Shown: piece by piece, positions 9,738 to 18,188 of the stretch | How positions within the stretch are numbered: position 1 is the stretch's first letter | Layout: the number at the start of each line of letters is the position of its first letter | The notes under the pieces: model-generated | Told to the model about the DNA's origin: nothing | The model's input: only the letters and a program-made list of their open reading frames with translations | Database searches by the model: none | NCBI RefSeq assembly: GCF_010994095.1 | Contig: NZ_WJYO01000004.1 | Span: 1-64,000, forward strand | Length of the DNA stretch: 64,000 nucleotides | From: Mumia xiangluensis | Lineage (GTDB): Bacteria > Actinomycetota > Actinomycetes > Propionibacteriales > Nocardioidaceae | Direction of reading: 5' to 3' | Position numbers and translations under genes: made by a program

Positions 9738-9770
9738 CCCGGTCAGATGCGGACGTCGCCTGTCGGCGTC
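9738..9770. repeat. left copy of 33-bp direct repeat
   Basis: Identical over 33 bp to 11895-11927. Its last two bases supply part of the lyase stop codon (complement of 9769-9771). Beyond the repeat the two flanks diverge at once on the right. On the left only CAAC is shared, offset by one base. Confidence 0.9.
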
Positions 9771-11832
9771 ATTGCTCACGGAACAGAAGGGGCGCGGCAA
9801 AGCCGAAGGTCTCGAAGTCGAACCGCGCGCCCGTCGGCAGGGAGCCGTCTTGACGAGCGATCACGGCGGCCAGGGACGAGCCGCCGTACTGGCGTGCCGC
9901 GATCTCCCACAGGGCGCCGTCGGAGAGTTGGCGGCTCTCCGGCTTATCCATGCTGTAGTAACCTGTGTAGCTGGGGTCTTCGATGAGGTCGCTGCTGTAG
10001 AACGGCGCGTAGAAGAGGAACGCATCCTTCAGTGAGACTCCTTTCGAGGTGGTGATCTCGAAGATGCCAGGGTCGTATCGACTCTTCGTCGCCATCTCGG
10101 CCAGGAGCGTTAGCTCCCTCAGGCTGTGCACGGCGTAGTAGAGCCCGTGGCCCTCGTTTCCGTACCAGGACCTGTACCGGTCGTACAGCTCGCCCTTGCG
10201 CGTGGCGGGCTTGCCCCCGCCCTGGTAGTACGTGAAGTCTTTGTCGTGCAGCTCGCTCGCGGGTGCGTTCGCGCGCAGCAATGCCCCTTCGAAGAGCACG
10301 CGCATCCGGTCGCGGTTGTTCACGAGTGCTTCGTCGATCATCGCGCGATCATCGAGGGCGAGCCCGATCGCCAGCCGTCCCATGGTGTGCGCGATCGTCT
10401 GGTTGTCGAAGGTCTGGACAGTCCACCGCTCGTGGCTGACGGCGATCTGTCGCGACAGTTCCCGCAGCCAAGCCTCGACACGGACTCGCTGCTCGGGAAG
10501 GAACGAGCCGAATGCGACGGCGTACGCATTGGCAAAGTTGACCGCCGCGCGCGAGATGATCATCCCCGCCCGTCGCTTGAGCAGCTCCGCCTCAGCAGCG
10601 GGTCTGGTGGGATCGGTGGTGGCGATCCTGTCACTCATCTCGGGGTCGTCAGCCCATGCCAGCATAAGGTCGACCAGCTTCTCGCCGGCAAGCTCCCGGG
10701 TCGCTGAATCACTGTCGATGCGAGAGACGAGTGCTAAGTCGCGCGCATATCCTGCCTCGCGCCGGGCAAGGTTCTTGTACCTCTCATACTCCGGCCCCTG
10801 ATACGGCGATGCTGGGACGTAGGTCGCCAGGTCCGGGATCGGCGGGGACACTGCGGACCGTACGCATGTGTACCCGGCTGCGCTCCCCGGCACGAATGTC
10901 TCTTTGAGGCACGCGTAGCTGCGGGCGAATGGTTGAACGCCTTCGGACACCTGCGCCCTTGCGCGAGCAAGTTCCTCGCTCGATGTCCACACGGTCGGCT
11001 TCGGATACCTGAACGAGACCTCGCCCTCCATCGACCACGAGGTGCCGAGCCGAAGGCCGAATGACGACAGGGGTTGCGTCGCTGACACGGACCCCGCGAT
11101 CGGAGCTCCGCACGGATCTCCCCACACATGTGGGGACGTGCCAGTGCCGTCGTCCTTTCGGATGATCCAGCTGTTTTCCGCGGGGCGTCGCAACGCGATC
11201 GTGTCTTTGCCGCTGGTCAACCAATGCCCCGCGAGGGGGATGTCGGATGCGGTGCCGAAGGTAAACGTCGCGTACGAGGAAGTTGGGAGATTGTTCGTGA
11301 CGTTGGCGAGGTGGTCACCTGCGCTGAGAAAGAAGGAGTTCGGGAGGCGGTGCAGTCCGATCGTGTCGTGACCGTCGCCGTCCCAATCTCCGACCACGAC
11401 GTTGTCCGTCGCTCTTCCCCAGGAGAAGGCGATGGGGGACGCTGACGTTGAGTCGTACAGCAGAAAGTAGACGTTCCCCCGCTTCACTCCCGGCGTGTCG
11501 ATTCCGTCGCCGTTCCAGTCGCCGACCAGCGGAGTGTCGGAGGGGGTCCCGAACGGGATGTCGTGGGCCCATTCGCTGGTTCCCAGAAAGTCGCTGAGGA
11601 GGAATGATCGTCCGCGTCGGATGCCGGGTGTGTCGATCCCGTCGCCATCCCAGTCGCCCAGGAAGGAGGGATCGGTGGTGATGTCCGACGTCGTACAAGG
11701 TGTCGTCATGGCATCAGCCGAAGTCGACGCAGGGAGCCACAACGGCGCGACGCCGAGGAGTGTGACGATCAGCGTCAGCGTGATCGGGATACGTGACCGC
11801 GACAATTGTCTGCCCTCTCGGTTCAGATCCAT
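9769..11832 (-). CDS. secreted alginate-lyase-superfamily-like protein with N-terminal Ca-binding repeats
   Basis: 687 residues from the ATG at 11832, chosen because GGAG stands 5 nt upstream and it gives a clean signal peptide (hydrophobic core at about 15-34). Four FG-GAP/VCBS-like repeats of the form G-D-W-D/N-G-D-G follow at about 58-74, 102-118, 147-162 and 200-216. The fourth is degenerate. The remaining 420 or so residues are helical and resemble the alginate lyase alpha/alpha-barrel superfamily, with DNQTIAHTMGRLAIG and GNEGHGLYYAVHSL as likely active-site regions. It probably cleaves or binds an acidic polysaccharide outside the cell. The substrate is not shown. GC is clearly lower than in its neighbours and it is bracketed by direct repeats, so recent acquisition is likely. 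Confidence 0.75.
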   Translation of the reverse strand: MDLNREGRQLSRSRIPITLTLIVTLLGVAPLWLPASTSADAMTTPCTTSDITTDPSFLGDWDGDGIDTPGIRRGRSFLLSDFLGTSEWAHDIPFGTPSDTPLVGDWNGDGIDTPGVKRGNVYFLLYDSTSASPIAFSWGRATDNVVVGDWDGDGHDTIGLHRLPNSFFLSAGDHLANVTNNLPTSSYATFTFGTASDIPLAGHWLTSGKDTIALRRPAENSWIIRKDDGTGTSPHVWGDPCGAPIAGSVSATQPLSSFGLRLGTSWSMEGEVSFRYPKPTVWTSSEELARARAQVSEGVQPFARSYACLKETFVPGSAAGYTCVRSAVSPPIPDLATYVPASPYQGPEYERYKNLARREAGYARDLALVSRIDSDSATRELAGEKLVDLMLAWADDPEMSDRIATTDPTRPAAEAELLKRRAGMIISRAAVNFANAYAVAFGSFLPEQRVRVEAWLRELSRQIAVSHERWTVQTFDNQTIAHTMGRLAIGLALDDRAMIDEALVNNRDRMRVLFEGALLRANAPASELHDKDFTYYQGGGKPATRKGELYDRYRSWYGNEGHGLYYAVHSLRELTLLAEMATKSRYDPGIFEITTSKGVSLKDAFLFYAPFYSSDLIEDPSYTGYYSMDKPESRQLSDGALWEIAARQYGGSSLAAVIARQDGSLPTGARFDFETFGFAAPLLFREQ

Positions 11833-11894
11833 CGACGCTCCGTGGCTCGGATGGCCATCGGCCGCGCGGGTGAACCGCACAGTAGCGGATCAAC

Positions 11895-11927
11895 CCCGGT
11901 CAGATGCGGACGTCGCCTGTCGGCGTC
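11895..11927. repeat. right copy of 33-bp direct repeat (3' end of VOC gene)
   Basis: Identical over 33 bp to 9738-9770. On the minus strand it encodes the VOC protein's final residues TPTGDVRI plus stop and 5 nt beyond, as expected for an attachment site placed at a gene end. Confidence 0.9.
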
Positions 11928-12538
11928 GCGAACGTGGCGGCCACGATGCCCGGCATCCCGTTCGGCGCGACCCACTGCACGTCGACGTCGGTGAGCGCGT
12001 CGAGTACGGACTCGCCGAGGTAGGTCGTGACGCGGTCCGGTGACCCGGCGATCTCCAGCGAGCGGAGAGCAACGGTGGCCCCGGCTGCTCGCGAGGGGTG
12101 CTCGCTGTCGGGAACCTCCCACTGGACCACGAACGGCAGCTGCGGGTCGGCCTGCGTCCCGCGCACCCCGATCTGCTTCCACTCCAGGTTGTAGCCGTCG
12201 GGCCGCCGGCGGTTGCCCGGGACCGCGTGCCGGCCCATCCGGCGCTCGACGGGGTCCATGTCGTCCACCCGCACGACCCAGCCGAGCCAGCCGCCGCCGA
12301 GCTCGGTGCGAGCGCGGACGGCCTGTCCGAACGGAGCCTTGTCGGAGGCGGGGTGGTCGAGGACGCTGACGACCTCGACGTACTGGTCCCTCGCGAGCGG
12401 GAGCACCATGTTGCGGGTGCCGAACCGGGGGTGGTTGCCCCCGTCGACGAAGGGGGATCCGAGAGCGTCGCTCAGGCGGGCTGTGGTCGCGGCGAGACCG
12501 TCAGGCCCGGCCGCGAAGGAGAGATGGTCCAAGCGCAT
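11900..12538 (-). CDS. VOC-family (glyoxalase-like) protein
   Basis: 212 residues. It begins MRLDHLSFAAGPDGL and has paired beta-alpha-beta-beta-beta halves in the style of the Glyoxalase_3 subgroup of vicinal-oxygen-chelate proteins. His5, His36 and Glu55 (in QYVEVVS) are candidate metal ligands in the first half. The substrate is unknown. A weak -10 CACAAT lies 6 nt before the ATG on the minus strand. Its last nine codons are duplicated downstream as the left direct repeat. It follows the cysteine-rich gene by 43 nt on the same strand. Confidence 0.75.
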   Translation of the reverse strand: MRLDHLSFAAGPDGLAATTARLSDALGSPFVDGGNHPRFGTRNMVLPLARDQYVEVVSVLDHPASDKAPFGQAVRARTELGGGWLGWVVRVDDMDPVERRMGRHAVPGNRRRPDGYNLEWKQIGVRGTQADPQLPFVVQWEVPDSEHPSRAAGATVALRSLEIAGSPDRVTTYLGESVLDALTDVDVQWVAPNGMPGIVAATFATPTGDVRI

Positions 12539-12581
12539 GCCGCCATTGTGACCTGAGCCACATCGCGTCCTGCGGGAGGGG

Positions 12582-13328
12582 TCAGGCGCCGGGGTCCGCG
12601 CGGTGGCGCGTCCGGTGATGGTCGGCCGCGAGCCGCTCCTCGCACAGCGTGACCAGCTGCGCGTACGCCGCGGGTCCCATCAGCGCGGTCAGCTCGTCGG
12701 CGCTCGACACGTAGACCGGCTCCCTGCCGACGTGGGCCTCGGTGTTGGCGGAGCAGTACCAGTCGAGGTCGTGGCCGCCGGGGCCCCACCCGGCGCGCGT
12801 GTACTCGCCGATGGCGACCTCGGTGTACGAGGTGCCGTCGCCGCGCTCGACCTCACGGAACTGGCGGCGGATCGGCAGCTGCCAGCACACGTCCGGCTTC
12901 GTCTCGACGAAGGAGATGCCGCGGTCGAGAGCGAGCTTGTGCAGGGCACATCCCGTGCCGCCCTCGAAGCCCGCACGATTGTGGAAGATGCACGCGCCCT
13001 CGTACGTCCGGGTCTTGAGCTCGCCGTCCTCGTCGGTCTCCGTCCAACCGCGCTTCTTGCCCTCGGCGCGGTGCTGCCAGTCCTCCGGCCCGAGCTGCTT
13101 GACGTACTTCTTCACCCGCCGGTAGTCGTCGTCGTCGGAGAAGTGGGCGCCCAGGGTGCAGCAGCCGACGTCGGGCGCGTCGGCGTAGATGCCGCGGCAT
13201 CCCTGGCCGAAGATGCACGACCACCGCGAGGTCAGCCAGGTGAGGTCGCAGCGGAAGACCTGGTCGTCGTCGGCGGGGTCGCGGAACTCCACCCACGCTC
13301 GCGGAAAGTCGAGCAGAACCTCGGGCAC
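12582..13328 (-). CDS. conserved cysteine-rich protein, possible metal or Fe-S binder
   Basis: 248 residues. Ten or so cysteines include CIFGQGC, a GCC pair, and CIFHNR followed by GCALHKLA. This spacing recalls cysteine-cluster proteins of the DUF3109/YkgJ kind, but I cannot assign the family with certainty. The rest is soluble and acidic, with no signal peptide. The GTG start lies 6 nt after a minus-strand -10 TAGAGT (13335-13340), suggesting a leaderless mRNA. It is divergent from ppx/gppA, with only 48 nt between the two starts. Confidence 0.65.
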   Translation of the reverse strand: MPEVLLDFPRAWVEFRDPADDDQVFRCDLTWLTSRWSCIFGQGCRGIYADAPDVGCCTLGAHFSDDDDYRRVKKYVKQLGPEDWQHRAEGKKRGWTETDEDGELKTRTYEGACIFHNRAGFEGGTGCALHKLALDRGISFVETKPDVCWQLPIRRQFREVERGDGTSYTEVAIGEYTRAGWGPGGHDLDWYCSANTEAHVGREPVYVSSADELTALMGPAAYAQLVTLCEERLAADHHRTRHRADPGA

Positions 13329-13376
13329 GCCCTCACTCTAGACCGCTGCGACGAACCCGGTGGGTACGCTCGAACC

Positions 13377-14300
13377 ATGCGTATCGGAGTCCTCGACATC
13401 GGCTCGAACACCGGGCACCTCCTGGTGGTCGACGCCTACCGGGGTGCCCCGCCCCTGCCTGCGTTCACCTACAAGGAGCCCTTGCGCCTCGCCGAGCACC
13501 TCGACGCCGAGGGAGCCGTGGACTCGCGCGGGGTCAAGGCGCTGGTGCGGTTCGTCGACGAGGCGCGCGCCGTCGCCGCCGACAAGGGCTGCTCCGAGGT
13601 GATCGCGTTCGCCACCTCGGCCGTGCGCGACGCCGTCAACGCGGACGCTGTTCTCGCGAAGGTCGAGTCGCAGACCGGCGTACGCCTCGAGGTCCTCGCC
13701 GGCGACGAGGAGGCGAGGCTCACGTTCCTCGCCGTACGCCGATGGTTCGGGTGGTCCTCGGGCCGCCTCGGCGTCTTCGACATCGGCGGCGGCTCCCTCG
13801 AGATCGCGACCGGCCGCGACGAGACGCCTGACGTGTGCACGTCGCTCCCGCTCGGTGCCGGGCGCCTCACCCGCGACTGGTTCCCCGAGGGGGTGCCGAC
13901 CGACGCCGAGTACGACGCGCTGCGGCTGTTCGTCCGCCAGCAGATCGCCGGCAACGTCGGTGCGCTGCGCCGCGGCGGCGACTTCGACCACGTCGTCGCG
14001 ACCAGCAAGACCTTCCGCTCGCTGGCGCGCCTGTGCGGCGCGGCGCCGTCGGAGGCCGGCCCGTACGCCCGCCGGGCGCTGCGTCGCGACCTGCTCGGCG
14101 CCCACCTGGACGAGCTGCGCACGCTCTCGGTCGCCGAGATCGCCGAGCGGCCGGGTGTCTCCCCGACCCGCGCGCACCAGATGGTCGCCGGGGCCGTCGT
14201 CGCGGACGCACTGATGGACCTGTTCGACCTCCCGGAGCTCGAGATCTGTCCGTGGGCGCTGCGCGAGGGCGTGCTGATCGAGCGCCACGACCACATGTGA
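13377..14300 (+). CDS. Ppx/GppA-family exopolyphosphatase
   Basis: 307 residues, the length of short actinobacterial Ppx1-type enzymes. The ASKHA phosphate-binding loops are MRIGVLDIGSNTGHLL at the N-terminus and VFDIGGGSLEIATG in the middle. It likely hydrolyses polyphosphate or (p)ppGpp-related substrates. Which of these it uses cannot be read. The ATG at 13377 is chosen because a -10 TACGCT (13365-13370) lies 6 nt upstream. The frame also stays open far upstream, but those codons oppose the cysteine-rich gene. The next gene is the TIM-barrel isomerase, as in M. tuberculosis Rv0496/Rv0498. Confidence 0.9.
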   Translation: MRIGVLDIGSNTGHLLVVDAYRGAPPLPAFTYKEPLRLAEHLDAEGAVDSRGVKALVRFVDEARAVAADKGCSEVIAFATSAVRDAVNADAVLAKVESQTGVRLEVLAGDEEARLTFLAVRRWFGWSSGRLGVFDIGGGSLEIATGRDETPDVCTSLPLGAGRLTRDWFPEGVPTDAEYDALRLFVRQQIAGNVGALRRGGDFDHVVATSKTFRSLARLCGAAPSEAGPYARRALRRDLLGAHLDELRTLSVAEIAERPGVSPTRAHQMVAGAVVADALMDLFDLPELEICPWALREGVLIERHDHM

Positions 14301-14324
14301 GCACGCCCCCGTAACCTTGGTTCC

Positions 14325-15164
14325 GTGTCCGCGACCGACTCCGACCTCCCCGTCTCCGTGCCGTCCGCACGGGTGACCTTGTCGACGTCGTCGGTCTATC
14401 CGGAGCCGACGGAGGCGGGCTTCGAGCTCGCGAAGCGGCTCGGCTACGACGGCGTCGAGGTGATGGTCGGGACCGACGCGACGAGCGCCGACATCGAGGC
14501 CGTCGTGGGGCTCCAGGAGCGCTACGACATCCCGGTGCTGTCCATCCACGCGCCGTGCCTGCTGATCACCCAGCGGGTCTGGGGGACCGACAACTGGGTG
14601 AAGCTCGAGAAGAGCGCCGAGATGGCGAAGGCGTGCGGTGCCGGCCTCGTCGTCGTGCACCCGCCGTTCCGCTGGCAGCGCGAGTACGCCCGCGCGTTCG
14701 AGGCCGGCGTCGCCGGGCTCGAGGAGAGCGCAGGCGTCGTGTTCGCGGTGGAGAACATGTACCCGTGGCGGACCGGCAAGCGAGAGTTCCAGGCCTACGC
14801 GCCGGGGTGGGACCCGGTCGCGTTCGGCTACGAGCACGTCACGCTCGACGTGTCGCACTGCGCGACGTCGGGCAGCGACCCGGTGGAGATGGCGGTGGAG
14901 CTCGGCCACCGTCTCGCCCACGTCCACCTCGGTGACGGCACGGGCTCGGCGCGCGACGAGCACCTGGTGCCGGGTCGAGGCCACCAGCCGGTGGGCGAGC
15001 TTCTCGGGCTGCTGGCCGAGGGCGGCTACGCGGGCGACATCGCCGTCGAGGTCACGACCCGCAAGGCCGCCGACCGTGCACAGCGCGAGGCCGACCTCGC
15101 CGAGGCGCTCGCCTTCACCCGTCTCCACCTGGCCGCTGCCGCGCAGGCCGCTCCGGACGCGTGA
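14325..15164 (+). CDS. sugar phosphate isomerase/epimerase-family TIM-barrel protein
   Basis: 279 residues of the xylose-isomerase-like TIM barrel type (AP_endonuc_2 superfamily). Barrel strands with metal-ligand candidates are visible: VLSIHAPCLLI, VVVHPPF, FAVENMYPW, TLDVSHCA, AHVHLGDG and IAVEVTTR. The Glu, Asp, His and Glu set for a divalent metal is present. The substrate is unknown. The GTG start is 7 nt after a -10 TAACCT (14312-14317), so it likely has its own leaderless promoter although it lies 24 nt downstream of ppx. Confidence 0.85.
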   Translation: MSATDSDLPVSVPSARVTLSTSSVYPEPTEAGFELAKRLGYDGVEVMVGTDATSADIEAVVGLQERYDIPVLSIHAPCLLITQRVWGTDNWVKLEKSAEMAKACGAGLVVVHPPFRWQREYARAFEAGVAGLEESAGVVFAVENMYPWRTGKREFQAYAPGWDPVAFGYEHVTLDVSHCATSGSDPVEMAVELGHRLAHVHLGDGTGSARDEHLVPGRGHQPVGELLGLLAEGGYAGDIAVEVTTRKAADRAQREADLAEALAFTRLHLAAAAQAAPDA

Positions 15165-15240
15165 GCAGCCGGGCAGACATCTCGGTCGCTGTTTGAACAA
15201 CCTTCCGTCACGACCCGCGAGCGGTCGTACTCTTCCGCTT

Positions 15241-15834
15241 ATGGCTGGCAGGCGCCCTGGCGCACCCGATACCCGTGGCGAGATCCTCGCCGCTGCGCGC
15301 GCGGAGCTCGCGCAGCACGGATACGACGGGACATCGCTGCGCGCCGTGGCCCGCCGAGCCGCTGTCGACCCAGCGCTCGTCCACCACTACTTCAAGGACA
15401 AGCAGCGTCTGGTCACCGCCGCGCTCTCGCTGCCGGTCGCCCCGTCCGAGGTCCTGGCGCCGGTTCTCGTCGCCGCCTCGGACGACGTCGGCGGTGCTCT
15501 CATCCGGGCGCTCGTCACGTCGTGGGACGAGCCGGTCAACCGGGAAGCCGTCATCGCGATCTCGCGCAGCGGCCTCGGCACCGCCGGCCAGGGCGACATC
15601 GTGCGCGACTTCGTGATGCGCGAGACGATCGGCGAGGTGCTCCAGCGTCATCGCCCCGACGCGCCGCCGGAGGTCGCGGCACTGCTGCTCGCCATGATGG
15701 TCGGGCTGGTGTCGGCGCGCTACCTCCTCGAGGTGGAGCCGCTGGCGTCGATGCCGGTGGACGAGGTCGTCGCGCTGGTCGGCCCGGTGGCCCAGCAGCA
15801 TCTCGACCTCGCCCGGGTCGCCGACACGGTCTAG
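15241..15834 (+). CDS. TetR-family transcriptional regulator of the adjacent ABC exporter
   Basis: 197 residues. The N-terminal TetR helix-turn-helix reads LRAVARRAAVDPALVHHYFKDK (given here only as a motif region, about residues 35-56). A helical ligand-binding domain follows. The ATG at 15241 lies 7 nt after a -10 TACTCT (15228-15233). An ABC ATPase and permease follow 9 nt downstream on the same strand, the usual arrangement of a self-regulated drug or lipid exporter. The inducer is unknown. Confidence 0.9.
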   Translation: MAGRRPGAPDTRGEILAAARAELAQHGYDGTSLRAVARRAAVDPALVHHYFKDKQRLVTAALSLPVAPSEVLAPVLVAASDDVGGALIRALVTSWDEPVNREAVIAISRSGLGTAGQGDIVRDFVMRETIGEVLQRHRPDAPPEVAALLLAMMVGLVSARYLLEVEPLASMPVDEVVALVGPVAQQHLDLARVADTV

Positions 15835-15843
15835 CATCGCGGC

Positions 15844-16569
15844 ATGGCGAGGACGGAGCTCCCGGCGGTCGCAGTCGAGCAGCTCCACGTCGTCCGCGGC
15901 GGACGTGTGGTCATCGCGGGCCTCTCGTGCACGGTGCGGTCCGGCCGCATCACCGGTCTCCTCGGGCCGTCCGGCTCCGGCAAGTCGACGTTGATCCGCG
16001 CGATCGTCGGGGTGCAGGCGGTCGCGGGCGGTGCCGTGCGGGTGCTCGGCGAGCCCGCCGGGTCACCAGTGCTGCGGGACCGGGTCGGCTACGTGACCCA
16101 GTCGCCGAGCGTCTATCCCGGTCTGACGGTCGCCGAGAACGTCCGGTTCTTCGCCTGCGTCCTCGGTGTCTCGCTCCAGGACGTGGACCGGGTGCTGGAG
16201 GTCGTCGACCTCGCCCGGTACGCCGACACGATGGTCGGCCGTCTCTCCGGTGGCGAGCGGAGCCGGGTCTCCCTGGCCTCCGCGCTGCTCGGCTCGCCGA
16301 GGCTGCTGGTGCTCGACGAGCCGACCGTCGGGCTCGACCCCGTGCTCCGGGTCCGGCTGTGGGACCTGTTCGCCGCGCTCGCGAGCGAGGGCATCTCGCT
16401 TCTCGTGTCGAGCCACGTGATGGACGAGGCCGAACGGTGCGACGACCTCCTCCTGCTCCGAGACGGCGCGCTGCTGGCCGAGGACACGCCGGCCGGTCTG
16501 CTCGAGCGGACCGGCACCGACGACGTCGAGGCCGCGTTCCTCGCCCTGATCGACGAGGGTGCGGCGTGA
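15844..16569 (+). CDS. ABC transporter ATP-binding protein (DrrA-like)
   Basis: 241 residues. Walker A GPSGSGKST, Q-loop in YVTQSPSVYP, signature LSGGERSR, and Walker B LLVLDEPTVGLDP are all present and intact. It most resembles ATPases of ABC-2 type exporters. The ATG lies 6 nt after TAGCAT (15832-15837), a -10 hexamer that overlaps the TetR stop codon, so an internal promoter is possible. It is translationally coupled to the permease through a GTGA overlap. Confidence 0.92.
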   Translation: MARTELPAVAVEQLHVVRGGRVVIAGLSCTVRSGRITGLLGPSGSGKSTLIRAIVGVQAVAGGAVRVLGEPAGSPVLRDRVGYVTQSPSVYPGLTVAENVRFFACVLGVSLQDVDRVLEVVDLARYADTMVGRLSGGERSRVSLASALLGSPRLLVLDEPTVGLDPVLRVRLWDLFAALASEGISLLVSSHVMDEAERCDDLLLLRDGALLAEDTPAGLLERTGTDDVEAAFLALIDEGAA

Positions 16570-17303
16570 CCGGACGCATCACGGCGGCGATCGCGGCCCG
16601 CGTCCTCGGTCAGCTGCGGCACGACCACCGGACGATGGCGCTGATGCTCGTGGTGCCGTGCGCCCTGATCACCCTCCTGTGGTGGGTCTACTCCGGCAAC
16701 AGCGACCTCTTCGACACGATCGGGCCTCAGCTGCTCGGCGTGTTCGGGCTCGTGGTGATGTTCCTGGTCACGTCGATCACGACGCTGTCCGAGCGCACCT
16801 CAGGCACCCTGGAGCGCCTCTTCACCCTGCCGATGGGCAAGCTGGACTTCCTTCTGGGCTACGCGCTGGCGTTCGGGGCGGTCGCGCTCGTCCAGGGGTT
16901 CCTCGCGGCGGGCCTCTCGGTGTGGGTGCTCGGCCTCGACGTGCGGGGCGGCGTCGGGCCGCTCGTGCTGGTGGCGGTGCTGTCGGGCGTCCTCGGGACG
17001 GCGCTCGGCCTGCTCGTGTCGGCGTTCGCTGCGACGGAGTTCCAGGCGGTGCAGTTCATGCCGGCATTCGTGCTGCCGCAGCTGCTGGTGTGCGGGCTGC
17101 TCGTCCCGCGCGACGAGCTGCCCCAGGTGCTCGAGTGGGTGTCGTACGCGACACCGCTGTCCTACGCCGTCGACGCGACGACGGAGGTGACCTTGCACGC
17201 CCAGTGGACGACCGCTCTCACCTGGGACGTCGTCGCGCTGCTCGCCTTCACCGTCGGTGGCCTGCTGCTGGGCTCGGCCACGCTCCGCCGCCGTACGCCC
17301 TGA
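16566..17303 (+). CDS. ABC-2 type transporter permease
   Basis: 245 residues with six transmembrane helices of the ABC-2 (DrrB/NodJ) fold. The segment SITTLSERTSGTLERLFTLP is the family motif between helices 2 and 3. The GTG start at 16566 overlaps the ATPase stop codon. With the ATPase it forms a half-size exporter, probably homodimeric or with this permease paired to itself. The cargo is not evident. Confidence 0.9.
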   Translation: MTGRITAAIAARVLGQLRHDHRTMALMLVVPCALITLLWWVYSGNSDLFDTIGPQLLGVFGLVVMFLVTSITTLSERTSGTLERLFTLPMGKLDFLLGYALAFGAVALVQGFLAAGLSVWVLGLDVRGGVGPLVLVAVLSGVLGTALGLLVSAFAATEFQAVQFMPAFVLPQLLVCGLLVPRDELPQVLEWVSYATPLSYAVDATTEVTLHAQWTTALTWDVVALLAFTVGGLLLGSATLRRRTP

Positions 17304-17353
17304 GGCGGTCGCCGACGACCGAGGGCGCTCGTCGCCTCCCCTATCCTCGGACC

Positions 17354-18151
17354 ATGAGCACAGTTGCGGTGGTCGGGGCCGGTGCGATGGGGGAGGCGAT
17401 CGTCTCCGGGATGCTGGCCAAGGGCTGGTCCCCGGACGATCTCGTCCTGGCCGTGCGACGCGAGGAGCACGCCGCGGCGCTGCGCGCGTCGTACGCGGTC
17501 GAGGTGACCGATGCCGTCTCGGCGGCCGCGAAGGCGGACGTCGTCCTCGTCGGCGTGAAGCCGGTCGACGTCCCAGGGCTGCTCGGGCAGATCGGTCCGC
17601 GCCTGCGCCCAGGTGCGCTGGTCGTCTCGCTCGCGGTCGGTCTCACCACCAGCTCGCTCGAGGCGGCGCTGCCCGGCGGCACCCCGGTCGTGCGCGTCAT
17701 GCCCAACACGCCCGCCCAGGTCGGTGCCGGCGTCTCCGTGATCTCGGCGGGGAGCTGCTGTGACGACGCCCAGCTCGCGGTCGTCGAGGACATCATGAGC
17801 GCGGTCGGCACGGTCGTACGCCTTCCCGAGAAGCTCCAGGACGCCGCTGGTGCGGTCTCCGGGTCGGGACCGGCGTACGTCTTCCTGGCGATCGAGGCCC
17901 TGACCGAGGCGGGCGTCCACCTCGGCCTACCGCGGACGACGTCCACCCAGCTCGCCGTGCAGACCTTCGTCGGAGCCGCGCGGCTGGCCGCCGAGACCGG
18001 CGAGCACCCCGCCGTGCTCCGTGAGCGCGTCACCTCTCCGGGGGGCACGACGGCGGCGGGACTCCGGCAGCTCGAGGAGCGTGGCCTGCGTGCCGCGTTC
18101 CTCGCCGCGACCGAGGCGTCGCGCGACCGTTCGCGTGCGATCGGCGGCTGA
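17354..18151 (+). CDS. proC: pyrroline-5-carboxylate reductase
   Basis: 265 residues. Catalyses the last step of proline synthesis, NAD(P)H-dependent. Rossmann motif VAVVGAGAMGEAIVSGML opens the protein. The signature VSGSGPAYVFLAIEALTEAG and the C-terminal SPGGTTAAGL region are diagnostic. The ATG at 17354 lies 6 nt after -10 TATCCT (17342-17347), a leaderless arrangement. It stands in the same place as proC (Rv0500) of M. tuberculosis. Confidence 0.96.
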   Translation: MSTVAVVGAGAMGEAIVSGMLAKGWSPDDLVLAVRREEHAAALRASYAVEVTDAVSAAAKADVVLVGVKPVDVPGLLGQIGPRLRPGALVVSLAVGLTTSSLEAALPGGTPVVRVMPNTPAQVGAGVSVISAGSCCDDAQLAVVEDIMSAVGTVVRLPEKLQDAAGAVSGSGPAYVFLAIEALTEAGVHLGLPRTTSTQLAVQTFVGAARLAAETGEHPAVLRERVTSPGGTTAAGLRQLEERGLRAAFLAATEASRDRSRAIGG

Positions 18152-18188
18152 GCGAGACCTGCATCACCTGCGGGCTACGCTGGGTGGC

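Larger units (their letters stand above)
9738..11927. mobile_element. candidate integrated segment bounded by 33-bp direct repeats
   Basis: A perfect 33-bp direct repeat flanks one low-GC gene, the secreted lyase-like protein. The right copy is the last nine codons plus stop of the VOC gene, and the left copy lies immediately after the lyase coding region. This resembles attL/attR of an element inserted at a gene's 3' end with that end preserved. Lower GC inside supports transfer: 34/60 and 33/60 in lines 9961 and 10021, against 46/60 in line 12241 of the VOC gene. No recombinase, transposase or terminal inverted repeat is visible, so it is either a cargo-only relic or a duplication formed another way. 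Confidence 0.5.

Noticed and set aside
9738-11927. Insertion sequence or composite transposon carrying the lyase gene
   Set aside because: No transposase, no terminal inverted repeats, and the direct repeat is much longer than usual target duplications. It is kept only as a repeat-bounded segment.
12603-13376. Upstream extension of the Ppx/GppA frame to 565 residues
   Set aside because: The added part overlaps the cysteine-rich gene on the other strand and lacks Ppx similarity. The -10 and ATG at 13365-13379 fit better.
13338-15200. 620-residue open frame on the minus strand opposite ppx and the isomerase
   Set aside because: It is a composition effect of high-GC codons. The protein is Arg/Asp/Val-rich with no motif, and the plus strand has recognised genes with start signals.
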